Of a stretch of 64,000 nucleotides of DNA, positions 50,794 through 58,535 are shown piece by piece. The stretch covers positions 124,001 to 188,000 of the forward strand of contig JBKQSP010000029.1 in NCBI GenBank assembly GCA_052143575.1, in the 5' to 3' direction. The DNA is from JAKACA01 sp052143575 (lineage in GTDB: Bacteria; Actinomycetota; Acidimicrobiia; Acidimicrobiales; Bog-793). The notes beneath the pieces were generated by a model that was not told the origin of the DNA, made no database searches, and was given only the letters and a program-made list of their open reading frames with translations. Position 1 is the stretch's first letter. Every line of letters starts with the position of its first letter. A program made the position numbers and the translations under genes.

Positions 50794-52320
50794 ATGGCAC
50801 CGTCAGTTGACGTCTCGCTCGCCGGATGGTTCGAGGAGCGGGCGAAGCTCACGCCCAACCGCCGCTGTCTCAGTTTCGAAGGCGAGACGTGGACGTATTC
50901 CACGATGCAGCGCCGCATCGAAGCGACGGCGGCCGCCCTGCAAGACGGCGGTGTGCGCCACGGTGACCGCGTCGCCTACCTCGGCCTCAACCACCCCGCC
51001 TTCTTCGAGACCATGTTCGGAGCCGCCCGCCTCGGGGCCATCTTCGTGCCGCTCAACTTCCGGCTGACATCGGCCGAGCTGCGCTTCATCATCAACGACG
51101 CCGGCGTGCACACGATCGTCGCCGACGACCTGCATCGAGGACTCATCGACGCCGTGCGCGCAGAGCTGCCCTGCACGGCCTTCCTGTCGTCGGAAGGAGC
51201 CCAAGACGGATGGCGGACGCTGGCGGGGGCCACGGCGGTGGGCGGTGCCGTCGCCCGTGAGCAGATCGACGGGGACGAAGTCGCCGTCATCATGTACACC
51301 TCCGGCACGACCGGCCGCCCGAAAGGGGCGATGCTCACCCACGCCAATCTCTGGTGGAACAACCTCACGGCCCTGCTGTTGACCGACATGCTCGAAAACG
51401 ACGTGTCACTCGTGGTGGCGCCGCTGTTCCACATCGGCGGCCTCAACGTCACGACGCTGCAGGCCTGGATGAAGGGCGCCGAGAACGTGCTGCATCGGAG
51501 CTTCGATGCGGGCAGGTTCATCGAGGACATCGCTCGCTACGGCGTCACCATCGCCTTCGCCGTGCCGGCCATGCTGCTGTTCGCCAGCCAGCACCCCGAC
51601 TTCGACGACGCCGATCTCACCACGCTCCGCAGCCTTGTGTGCGGGGGCGCCCCCGTCCCCGAGAGCCTCATCAAGCTCTACCTCGGCCGCGGCATCCAGA
51701 TCAACCAGGGCTACGGCCTCACCGAGACCTCTCCGTGCGTCTCGTTCCTCACGCCGGAGCACGCCCTTGCCAAGCTCGGCTCGGCCGGCCGTGCCCCCAT
51801 GTTCATCGACATCCGCCTGCAGGACGCCGACGGCGGCACCGTCACGCAGCCAGATGCCCGCGGCGAGATCTGCGTGCGCGGCCCCAACGTCATGAAGGGC
51901 TACTGGAACCGCCCGGAGGCAACGGCCGCTGCCATCGACGCCGAAGGCTGGTTCCACACCGGCGACGTCGGCTACCTCGACGCCGAGGGTTTTCTCTTCG
52001 TGGCGGACCGCATCAAGGACATGGTCATCACCGGTGGCGAGAACGTCTACCCCGCCGAAGTCGAGAGCGTTCTCTACACGCATCCCGCCGTCGCCGAGGT
52101 GGCCGTCATCGGCCTCCCGGACCCACGCTGGGGGGAAGCCGTCACAGCCGTCGCCGTGCTGCGACCGGACGCCAGCCTGACGCTCGAACAGCTGCGTGAC
52201 TTCGCCGCCGAGGGCCTCGCTCGCTACAAGCTGCCGAGCCGCCTCGAGCTCGTGGACGTCCTGCCGCGCAACCCCGCCGGCAAGGTCCTCAAGTTCGATC
52301 TGCGCGACCGCTTCGCCTGA
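50794..52320 (+). CDS. acyl-CoA synthetase (FadD-like)
   Basis: A 508-residue adenylate-forming enzyme that activates a fatty or aromatic acid with ATP and CoA. P-loop-like motif VIMYTSGTTGRPKGAMLTH (about 168-186), GYGLTETSPCVS, GWFHTGDVGYLD and the C-terminal lysine motif in RNPAGKVLKFDLRDRF are all present. AAAGGA lies 8 nt before the ATG. Substrate length cannot be read from the sequence. On the opposite strand, the glycosyltransferase frame runs antisense through its last 900 nt. Confidence 0.92.
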   Translation: MAPSVDVSLAGWFEERAKLTPNRRCLSFEGETWTYSTMQRRIEATAAALQDGGVRHGDRVAYLGLNHPAFFETMFGAARLGAIFVPLNFRLTSAELRFIINDAGVHTIVADDLHRGLIDAVRAELPCTAFLSSEGAQDGWRTLAGATAVGGAVAREQIDGDEVAVIMYTSGTTGRPKGAMLTHANLWWNNLTALLLTDMLENDVSLVVAPLFHIGGLNVTTLQAWMKGAENVLHRSFDAGRFIEDIARYGVTIAFAVPAMLLFASQHPDFDDADLTTLRSLVCGGAPVPESLIKLYLGRGIQINQGYGLTETSPCVSFLTPEHALAKLGSAGRAPMFIDIRLQDADGGTVTQPDARGEICVRGPNVMKGYWNRPEATAAAIDAEGWFHTGDVGYLDAEGFLFVADRIKDMVITGGENVYPAEVESVLYTHPAVAEVAVIGLPDPRWGEAVTAVAVLRPDASLTLEQLRDFAAEGLARYKLPSRLELVDVLPRNPAGKVLKFDLRDRFA

Positions 52321-53484
52321 GCCTGCCGGCTCGCCCAGCGGCGGGGCCGGCCTGTGGCGCACGACGAGCGCCCGCAGGACGACGAAACGCCCCACGCTCA
52401 CCACAGCACCGCCCGCCATGGCGGCGAGCGTTTCGGCGACCCAGCTCGGCGAGACGGCGGCGGCGGCCATGACGGCGAGCGTCGTGGCGGCGAGGGCGGC
52501 CAGCCAGCCACCGATGGCGACGCGCTCGAGCTCGCGAAAGCCACGCTCCTCCTCCCGCCGCTCGAGGTGGCGCCGCGCTGCCAGGTTGCCGAGGGCCGAG
52601 ACAGAGAGTGCGACCAGGTTGGCCGCGACGCTCCCGAGTGGGGCCCGGAGGGCGAGGAAGAGCACGAGCCAGGCGAGTGTGGACGGAATGCCGACGCGGG
52701 CGAAACGGCCGGCATCGGCGGCGAACTCTTTCAGGTAGTCGCCCTCGACGTCGCCGCCGGCGAGTCTCGAGCGGCCGGCGGCGAGCTGCTTGCTGACCCG
52801 CCACATGCCCCGCAGGTCGCCGACGGCGGTGGCGAGCACGTCGACGCGGGAGTCCGGATCGTCCACCCAGTCGACGGGGACCTCGTGGATGCGCAAGCCG
52901 TTTCGCTCGGCGATCACGAGGAGCTCGGTGTCGAAGAACCAGCCCTCGTCCTCGACGAGCGGCAGCAGGATGGGCACGAGGTCGCCCCGGACGGCCTTGA
53001 ACCCGCACTGGGCGTCGCTGAAGCCAGTCCGCATGAGCGTTCGCAACAAGCGGTTGTAGACCCGCGAGATCACTTCGCGGCGGGGGCCGCGCACGACGCG
53101 CGAGCTGCGTGACAGGCGGGTCCCGATGGCGATGTCGCTGTGGCCGGAGACGAGGGGGGCGACAAGGGGCAGGAGGGCGTCGAGACCAGTCGAGAGGTCG
53201 ACGTCCATGTAGGCCACGACGGCGGCGTCGCTCCGCATCCAGGCCTGCTTGAGCGCCCGCCCGCGCCCCTTCTCCTCGAGGTGGAGGAGGCGCACGCCGG
53301 CCAGCTCGGCGGCGAGCCGGCGGGCGACACGGAACGTGTCGTCCGTACTGGCGTTGTCGGCGATGGTCACGACGGCCGCGAAGGGGAACGCCGTGTCGAG
53401 GTAGGAGCGCAAGGCGCGGATGCTCTCCTCGAGACAGCCCGCTTCGTTGAAGACCGGCACCACGACATCGAGCACGGCGGCCAT
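51406..53484 (-). CDS. GT2 glycosyltransferase with GtrA-like C-terminus; frame runs on antisense to the acyl-CoA synthetase
   Basis: Residues 1-240 form a dolichol-phosphate-mannose-synthase-like GT2 domain: VVVPVFNEAGCLEESIRAL, IADNASTDDTFRVARRL, and the DxD metal motif in AYMDVDLSTGLDALL. Residues about 265-385 form a four-helix GtrA-like domain (RFARVGIPSTLAWLVLF, RFVVLRALVVRH). It would transfer sugar to a polyprenyl phosphate at the membrane. GtrA domains normally end near residue 385, about position 52330. Here no stop occurs until 51406, so about 304 more residues would be read antisense to the synthetase. Those residues are acidic, Gly/Val/Asp-rich and match nothing I know. I take the functional part as 52320-53484. 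Confidence 0.75.
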   Translation of the reverse strand: MAAVLDVVVPVFNEAGCLEESIRALRSYLDTAFPFAAVVTIADNASTDDTFRVARRLAAELAGVRLLHLEEKGRGRALKQAWMRSDAAVVAYMDVDLSTGLDALLPLVAPLVSGHSDIAIGTRLSRSSRVVRGPRREVISRVYNRLLRTLMRTGFSDAQCGFKAVRGDLVPILLPLVEDEGWFFDTELLVIAERNGLRIHEVPVDWVDDPDSRVDVLATAVGDLRGMWRVSKQLAAGRSRLAGGDVEGDYLKEFAADAGRFARVGIPSTLAWLVLFLALRAPLGSVAANLVALSVSALGNLAARRHLERREEERGFRELERVAIGGWLAALAATTLAVMAAAAVSPSWVAETLAAMAGGAVVSVGRFVVLRALVVRHRPAPPLGEPAGSGEAVAQIELEDLAGGVARQDVHELEAARQLVASEALGGEVTQLFERQAGVRSQHGDGCDGFPPAWVREADDGHLGDGGMRVENALDFGGVDVLATGDDHVLDAVRHEEKTLGVEVADVAGVEPAFGVDGSGRCLRAVPVALHDVGAAHADLAAGIWLRDGAAVGVLQADVDEHGGTAGRAELGKGVLRREERDARRGLGEAVALVDLDAAAEVELDEALGDGGAPAHKAAERGEIGVVEVGVLAGEQQHGRHGEGDGDAVASDVLDEPARIEAPMQHVLGALHPGLQRRDVEAADVEQRRHHE

Positions 53485-53558
53485 GGCAACACTGTGGCGG
53501 TGCCAGCTCCAGGTTCTCTGGGACTCCGCGAGGAAACCCCGCCGATTCTCCCGCCGGC

Positions 53559-55076
53559 TCAGGGCGCTCGGTGCGTCGCCGTACGGGGAGCCGGCGCCGC
53601 CGGCGCCGCGGCCGGGATGCGGAGGGAGTAGACGGCGCCGCCCCCCGCGGCATTGCCGGCCTCGGCGCCGCCGCCGTGCTCGGTGGCGATGGCCGACACG
53701 ATCGCCAGCCCGAGCCCGGCACCAACGCCCGACCGTGCCGTGTCGGCCTGCCAGAAGCGGTCGAAGACGTGCTCGAGCCCTTCGGCGTCGAGCCCCGGCC
53801 CGTGGTCCCGCACCGAGACGATGGCGGTGCCGTTCTGCCGGCTGGCCGACACCTCGATGGGGCTGCCGCTCGGCGTGTGCCGGATGGCGTTCGTGACGAG
53901 GTTTGCGATCGCCTGCCGGAGGTGGTTGGCGTCGCCCATGACGTCGACCGGGTCGGGGGCGTTGAGGGTGACGGGCCGGTCCGGCGCCATGGCGACGGCG
54001 TCGCTGCAGGCGTCGGCCGCCAGCACGGCGAGGTCGAGCGCGTCGTGCTGCGGCTCAGGCGCCAGATCGAGCCGGGCGAGCAGGAGGAGGTCCTCCACGA
54101 GGGTGCGCATGCGGGCGGCCTCGTCCTCGATTCGGCGAACGATGGTCGGCTGGTCGATGTGCTCGTTGTCGACGCCGAGGCGGAACAGCTCGGCGAAGCC
54201 CTGGATAGAGGTCAACGGCGTCCGCAGCTCGTGGGAGGCGTCGGCGAGGAAGCGGCGCAACCGCTGCTCGTTCTCCTCCCTCTCTGCGAATGCGGCTTCG
54301 ATGTCCGAGAGCATGGTGTCGATGGCGGCGCCGAGCTGGGTCACTTCGGTGGGGCCTCCCTCAGGCGCCACGCGGCGCGAGAGGTCGCCGGCGGCGATCG
54401 AACGCGCCGTCGTCGCCATCTCCTCGAGGGGGCGGAGCCCGCGCCGCAGCACGAGCCAGGATCCGAGGGAGAGGATGGCGAGGAGGCCGGCGGCGACGCC
54501 CGCCTCGATGAGCAGCAGCCGGTGGAGGGCGGCCGTGACGCCCGAGGTCGGTACGGCGATCACGACGACGTCTCCCGGCACGCCGGACGCCGGCGAGAGC
54601 AGCACGCGCCAGCTGCCGCCGCCGGTCGTCGATCCCGTCGTGAGCAAGCGTCCTTTCGCCGGGACCGATCCGAGCGGACTCGGCAGCTTGGGCCGCGAGG
54701 TGCTCGAGCCGAGGTACTCGGTGCTGGCGCGCACGCTGCCCGATGGGTTCAGCAGCTCCGAGAACGTGCCAGGGGGCAGCGTCGTCGCCGGAGCCGGTCC
54801 GCCCGGCCCGTTGTCGCCGCCTCCGGCGCCCATGTCGTCGGGATCACCGCCTGAGCCGCCGTCCGAGCCGCCCGGACCACCCCCCGGGGGTTGCGCGTGG
54901 ATGCCGGCGAGGGTGTAGAGCTGCGAGCTGGCGTAGGGGAGCGACGTCCTCAGCTGGTCATCGAGGTGCTGGTACTGCGAGGGCGCGTAGAGGGAGTACG
55001 TGGCGACGCCAAAGGCGCCGAGGCCGAGCACGAGCAGTGCCACGAGCCCGAGGACCAGCCGCAGCCGAAGGCTCAT
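53559..55076 (-). CDS. membrane sensor histidine kinase
   Basis: A 505-residue kinase. Two membrane helices (about 5-27 and 190-212) enclose an extracytoplasmic region containing an unusual Gly/Pro/Asp-rich segment (about 60-95) that looks disordered. HAMP follows (RRGLRPLEEMATTARSIAAGDLSRRV), then HisKA with RFLADASHELRTPLTSIQGFAELF (phospho-His), and HATPase with NAIRHTPSGSP, DHGPGLD and GAGLGLAIVSAIA. It is downstream of its response regulator with 85 nt between them. The signal is unknown. Confidence 0.92.
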   Translation of the reverse strand: MSLRLRLVLGLVALLVLGLGAFGVATYSLYAPSQYQHLDDQLRTSLPYASSQLYTLAGIHAQPPGGGPGGSDGGSGGDPDDMGAGGGDNGPGGPAPATTLPPGTFSELLNPSGSVRASTEYLGSSTSRPKLPSPLGSVPAKGRLLTTGSTTGGGSWRVLLSPASGVPGDVVVIAVPTSGVTAALHRLLLIEAGVAAGLLAILSLGSWLVLRRGLRPLEEMATTARSIAAGDLSRRVAPEGGPTEVTQLGAAIDTMLSDIEAAFAEREENEQRLRRFLADASHELRTPLTSIQGFAELFRLGVDNEHIDQPTIVRRIEDEAARMRTLVEDLLLLARLDLAPEPQHDALDLAVLAADACSDAVAMAPDRPVTLNAPDPVDVMGDANHLRQAIANLVTNAIRHTPSGSPIEVSASRQNGTAIVSVRDHGPGLDAEGLEHVFDRFWQADTARSGVGAGLGLAIVSAIATEHGGGAEAGNAAGGGAVYSLRIPAAAPAAPAPRTATHRAP

Positions 55077-55161
55077 CGCCTGATGTTGCCGTCCGCTTCT
55101 GCGAGTCGCCGCAGCCAAACCTGGGAATCTGCTCCGAAACGCCGCACGTCCGCAGCCCGCC

Positions 55162-55884
55162 TCACTCCGCTCGGCGGTGACCCGCCGGCAGGCGCAGGCT
55201 GTAGCCGACGCCGCGAACCGTCTGGATCAACGGCGGATCGCTGGCGTCGATCTTCTGGCGCACGTAGCTGATGTAGGTCTCGAGGACGCTGGCGTTGGCG
55301 GCGAAGGTGTAATCCCACACCTGAGCGAGGATCTGGTCTCGCGTGAGGACGCGGCGGGCGTTCGAGAGCAGGTAGTGGAGCAAGCGGTACTCGGTCGGCG
55401 TCAGCTCCACGAGCCTGCCGCCCCGCCAGACCTCCCTCGTGTCCTCGTCGAGCTCCAGGTCGGCGTAGCTGAGGCGGTGGGCGCCGCTCTGTGGGCCGCG
55501 GGAGCGTCGCAGCACGGCACGGACACGCTCGATGAGCTCCTCGATGCTGAAGGGTTTCGTGACGTAGTCGTCGACCCCGAGCTTGAGGCCCTGCACCTTG
55601 TCGGCCGTGGCGTCCTTGGCGGTGAGGAAGATGATGGGGACCCGCGTGCCGGCACCCTCGGTCTGGCGGAGGCGACGCGCCACCTCGAAACCGTCCAGGT
55701 CGGGCAGCATCACGTCGAGCACGACGAGGTCCGGGCGCCGGCGCTCGATCTCGGCGAGGGCTTGGCGGCCCGTGGCGAGGCGAACGACCTCGAAGCCGTT
55801 GATGGACAAGCCGAGTGCGATCAGCTCGGTGATGTGCTCCTCGTCGTCGACGGCGAACACCAACGGCTTCTCAACCTCGTTCAT
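55162..55884 (-). CDS. OmpR/PhoB-family response regulator
   Basis: A 240-residue regulator. The receiver has the acidic pair in VFAVDDEEHIT, the phospho-Asp in LVVLDVMLPDLDGFEV, Thr in FLTAKD and Lys in VTKPFS. The winged-helix output domain (about 135-235) ends ASDPPLIQTVRGVGYSLRLPAG. ATG 55884 begins the receiver. It is in an operon with the kinase and divergent to the SDR operon. Confidence 0.94.
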   Translation of the reverse strand: MNEVEKPLVFAVDDEEHITELIALGLSINGFEVVRLATGRQALAEIERRRPDLVVLDVMLPDLDGFEVARRLRQTEGAGTRVPIIFLTAKDATADKVQGLKLGVDDYVTKPFSIEELIERVRAVLRRSRGPQSGAHRLSYADLELDEDTREVWRGGRLVELTPTEYRLLHYLLSNARRVLTRDQILAQVWDYTFAANASVLETYISYVRQKIDASDPPLIQTVRGVGYSLRLPAGHRRAE

Positions 55885-55964
55885 GGGTGTTGCCGGCCTT
55901 CCTCGGCGCCGCCCCGGCGGCGGGGGAGCCTGCCGGGAAACTAGCAAGGGCGCCCCGGCCGGAA

Positions 55965-55990
55965 ATAAAAATAGAGACAGCTATCTTTAT
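55965..55990 (+). promoter_or_regulatory. AT-rich inverted repeat upstream of the SDR operon
   Basis: ATAAAAATAG and CTATCTTTAT form an inverted repeat (9 of 10 positions matching) around AGACAG, 48 nt upstream of the SDR start and 80 nt upstream of the response-regulator start. It is an AT-rich island in GC-rich DNA, with TATAGA at 55988-55993 as a possible -10. It is a candidate operator for the SufR-like regulator encoded in this operon or for the response regulator. Confidence 0.5.
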
Positions 55991-56038
55991 AGAACTGAAG
56001 GTGGGCGATGGCCCACCGCAAGACAGGGGAGATGCCCG

Positions 56039-56746
56039 ATGAAGGTTGCTCTCATCACCGGGGCGTCGCGGGGGCTGGGCCGGGCGCTCGGAGAGGCGCT
56101 CGCCGGCCGGGGCTGGACGCTCGTCCTCGACGCCCGCCATCCGGTCCCTCTCGCTGCGGCGGCGGCGGCGATGCGCCGGCGCCTCGGCGAGTCAGCAGCG
56201 GTCTACGAGATCGCCGGTGACGTCACGAGCGAGCAGCACCGGGCGGCGCTGGCGGCAGCCGTCGGGCGCCTCGGGCGCCTCGATGTCCTCGTGAACAACG
56301 CCAGCACCCTCGGGCGCAGCCCGCTCGTCTCCCTGCGGGAGGCGCCGCTGGAGGATCTCCGGCGTGTCTATGACGTCAACGTGCTCGCACCACTGGCGCT
56401 CGTGCAGGGTCTCCTTCCCCTGCTGCGCCAGTCGCCGCGGCCGACCGTCCTGAACGTGACGTCCAATGCCGCCGTCGAGCACTACAACACCTGGGGGCCA
56501 TATGGATCCTCGAAGGCAGCCCTCGATCACCTGACGGCGACGCTGGCCGCCGAAGAGCCTGCCGTGCGCTTCCTCGCCGTCGACCCGGGCGACATGAACA
56601 CCCAGATGCACCAGGATGCCTTTCCCGGCGAGGACATCTCCGACCGACCGCCGCCCACCGCCGTCGTGCCGGCCATCCTCGACCTCATCGCCGGCGACGA
56701 CGGCAGCGGCCGCTACCGGGCGGCCGAGATCGGGGCGGCGCCGTGA
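56039..56746 (+). CDS. short-chain dehydrogenase/reductase
   Basis: A 235-residue SDR with the nucleotide-binding TGASRGLGRALGEAL, NNAST and the catalytic Ser/Tyr/Lys set (LNVTSNAAVEHY, then YGSSKAALDHL). GGGGAG lies about 7 nt before ATG 56039. It is the first gene of a chain in which each later gene overlaps or nearly touches the one before. Substrate unknown. Confidence 0.9.
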   Translation: MKVALITGASRGLGRALGEALAGRGWTLVLDARHPVPLAAAAAAMRRRLGESAAVYEIAGDVTSEQHRAALAAAVGRLGRLDVLVNNASTLGRSPLVSLREAPLEDLRRVYDVNVLAPLALVQGLLPLLRQSPRPTVLNVTSNAAVEHYNTWGPYGSSKAALDHLTATLAAEEPAVRFLAVDPGDMNTQMHQDAFPGEDISDRPPPTAVVPAILDLIAGDDGSGRYRAAEIGAAP

Positions 56747-57852
56747 CGCCGGCGGCGACCCCGCGCCTGCTGGCGGCTGGCGCTCCGCCGAGGCCGTCGG
56801 TGTCGATCGGGGTCGGGCTGACGGGCGGGTTGGGTTTCGACTTGCCCCCCGAACTGGAGGCGTCCGAACCGCCCGAGGCACGCGGTCTCACGCGCGACGC
56901 CGTCCGCATGCTCGTGGCGTGGAAGGCGTCGGGAGCGATCGCCGACTCGACCTTCTTCGACCTGCCCTCGCACCTGTGCGAGGGAGACCTCGTCGTCCTC
57001 AACACGTCCGGCACCCTGGCGGCCGACGTGCCCGGGTCGGGTACGGGAGGTCGCCACCTCGACGTGCACCTGTCCACGCAGCTGCCCGCCGGCCTCTGGA
57101 CGGTGGAGCTGCGCTCCGAGGGCAGGCCGGTCTTCGACGCCGCAGCCGGCGAGGCGATCCACCTCCCGGCCGGCGGCCTCGTGACGCTGCTGGCACCCTA
57201 TGGGCGCCACCGGCGGGGTGTGCGCCTCTGGGTGGCGCAGGTCACGGTTCCCGGCTCCGTGCTCTCCTACCTGGCCGCGCACGGGCGCCCCATCCGCTAC
57301 GGCTACGTGCGCGGGCGGTGGCCGCTCAGCGCCTATCAGAACGTCTATGTGACCGAGCCGGGATCGGCCGAGATGCCGAGCGCCGGGCGGCCCTTCAGCC
57401 CCGAGGTCATCACGCGCCTTGTCGCCAAGGGGATCGCCCTGACGCCCCTCCTGCTCCATACGGGTGTGGCATCGCTCGAGGCCGGCGAGCCGCCCTACGC
57501 CGAGTTCTACCGGGTGCCGGCCGTGACGGCACAGCGCATCAATGCCGCCCGCGCCGGCGGGGGCAGGGTGATCGCCGTCGGCACGACGGTCGTGCGGGCG
57601 CTCGAGTCCGTCGTCGACAGTGCCGGCACGGTCCACCCGGGGGCGGGGTGGACCGATCTCGTTATCACAGCGGACCGCCGCTTGCGCTCGGTCGACGGGC
57701 TGCTGACGGGCTGGCACGAGCCGGAGGCGTCCCATCTGGCGATGCTCGAAGCCGTCGCCGGGCGGGCTCTCCTCGAGCGCTCCTATACGGTTGCGCTCGA
57801 GGAGGGCTACTTGTGGCACGAGTTCGGGGACGTTCATCTGGTCCTGCCGTGA
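56743..57852 (+). CDS. divergent QueA-like protein (SAM:tRNA ribosyltransferase-isomerase family)
   Basis: A 369-residue homologue of QueA, which in other bacteria uses SAM ribose to build epoxyqueuosine in tRNA. The order of QueA blocks is kept: FDLPPEL, FFDLPSHLCEGDLVVLNTS, GSAEMPSAGRPFS, ALTPLLLHTGVASLEAGEP, GGRVIAVGTTVVRALES, VDGLLTGWHEP and EFGDVHLVLP. Several signature positions differ: NDTRVIPARL is NTSGTLAADV, NFHLPES is GWHEPEA, and TLHVG is LLHTG. No other queuosine gene is in the window. GTG at 56743 overlaps the SDR stop (GTGA). It may act on another substrate; that is inference. Confidence 0.78.
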   Translation: MTPAATPRLLAAGAPPRPSVSIGVGLTGGLGFDLPPELEASEPPEARGLTRDAVRMLVAWKASGAIADSTFFDLPSHLCEGDLVVLNTSGTLAADVPGSGTGGRHLDVHLSTQLPAGLWTVELRSEGRPVFDAAAGEAIHLPAGGLVTLLAPYGRHRRGVRLWVAQVTVPGSVLSYLAAHGRPIRYGYVRGRWPLSAYQNVYVTEPGSAEMPSAGRPFSPEVITRLVAKGIALTPLLLHTGVASLEAGEPPYAEFYRVPAVTAQRINAARAGGGRVIAVGTTVVRALESVVDSAGTVHPGAGWTDLVITADRRLRSVDGLLTGWHEPEASHLAMLEAVAGRALLERSYTVALEEGYLWHEFGDVHLVLP

Positions 57853-58535
57853 CGAAGGCGCCGGCGGCGCCGCCGCCCGGCCCCGCGGCGGCGACCTCGA
57901 TCGAGGCACCGCTGGCGTCGATGGCATCCACTCGCCGTGCCGTCCTGCTCACGCTGAAGCGCCACGGGGTCATGCGGGCCGGGGAGCTGGCTGCCGAGCT
58001 GGGCATCACGATTGCCGCCATTCGCCAGCAGCTCGGCCGTCTCGAGGAGGACGGCCTTGTCAGCCACCACTCCGACCCGGACGGGCGTGGCCGGCCCGCA
58101 CACCGCTACGAGCTCTCGAGTGCCGCCGAAGGCCTCTTCCCGAAGCGCTACGCCGATCTCACCAGCGAGCTCCTCGGATACCTCGGCGGCCCACAGAGCC
58201 AAGAAGTCGCCCGCCTTTTCGAGCAGCGGCGGCGGCGGCGCCTGCACGACGCCGAGTCGAGGCTCTCCGGCCTGCGGCTCGACGAGCAGGTCGCAGAGCT
58301 CACTCGTATCCTCGACGAGGACGGCTATCTTGCCAACGTCGAGCGGCTGGGGGAGGGCGGCTGGAGGATCACGGAGCACAACTGCGCCATCCTCTCGGTG
58401 GCGACGGGCTACCGGCAGGCGTGCGCGAGCGAGCTGGCCTTCATCCGCGAGGCCCTTCCCGACGGTCGCGTCGAGCGGGTGGCCCACCTCCTCGACGGGG
58501 CCCACGTCTGCAGCTATGAGGTGTGGCCGCGGTGA
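57849..58535 (+). CDS. SufR-like iron-sulfur helix-turn-helix regulator
   Basis: A 228-residue winged-helix regulator of the SufR type. The helix-turn-helix is TRRAVLLTLKRHGVMRAGELAAELGITIAAIRQQLGRLEEDGLV (about 28-72). The C-terminal part carries cysteines in the SufR pattern: HNCAILSVATGYRQAC (C-x12-C) and a third in GAHVCSYEV, the likely Fe-S ligands. GTG at 57849 overlaps the QueA-like stop. No suf genes are near, so it may sense Fe-S or redox state to control this operon, perhaps through the AT-rich repeat at 55965. Confidence 0.85.
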   Translation: MTKAPAAPPPGPAAATSIEAPLASMASTRRAVLLTLKRHGVMRAGELAAELGITIAAIRQQLGRLEEDGLVSHHSDPDGRGRPAHRYELSSAAEGLFPKRYADLTSELLGYLGGPQSQEVARLFEQRRRRRLHDAESRLSGLRLDEQVAELTRILDEDGYLANVERLGEGGWRITEHNCAILSVATGYRQACASELAFIREALPDGRVERVAHLLDGAHVCSYEVWPR

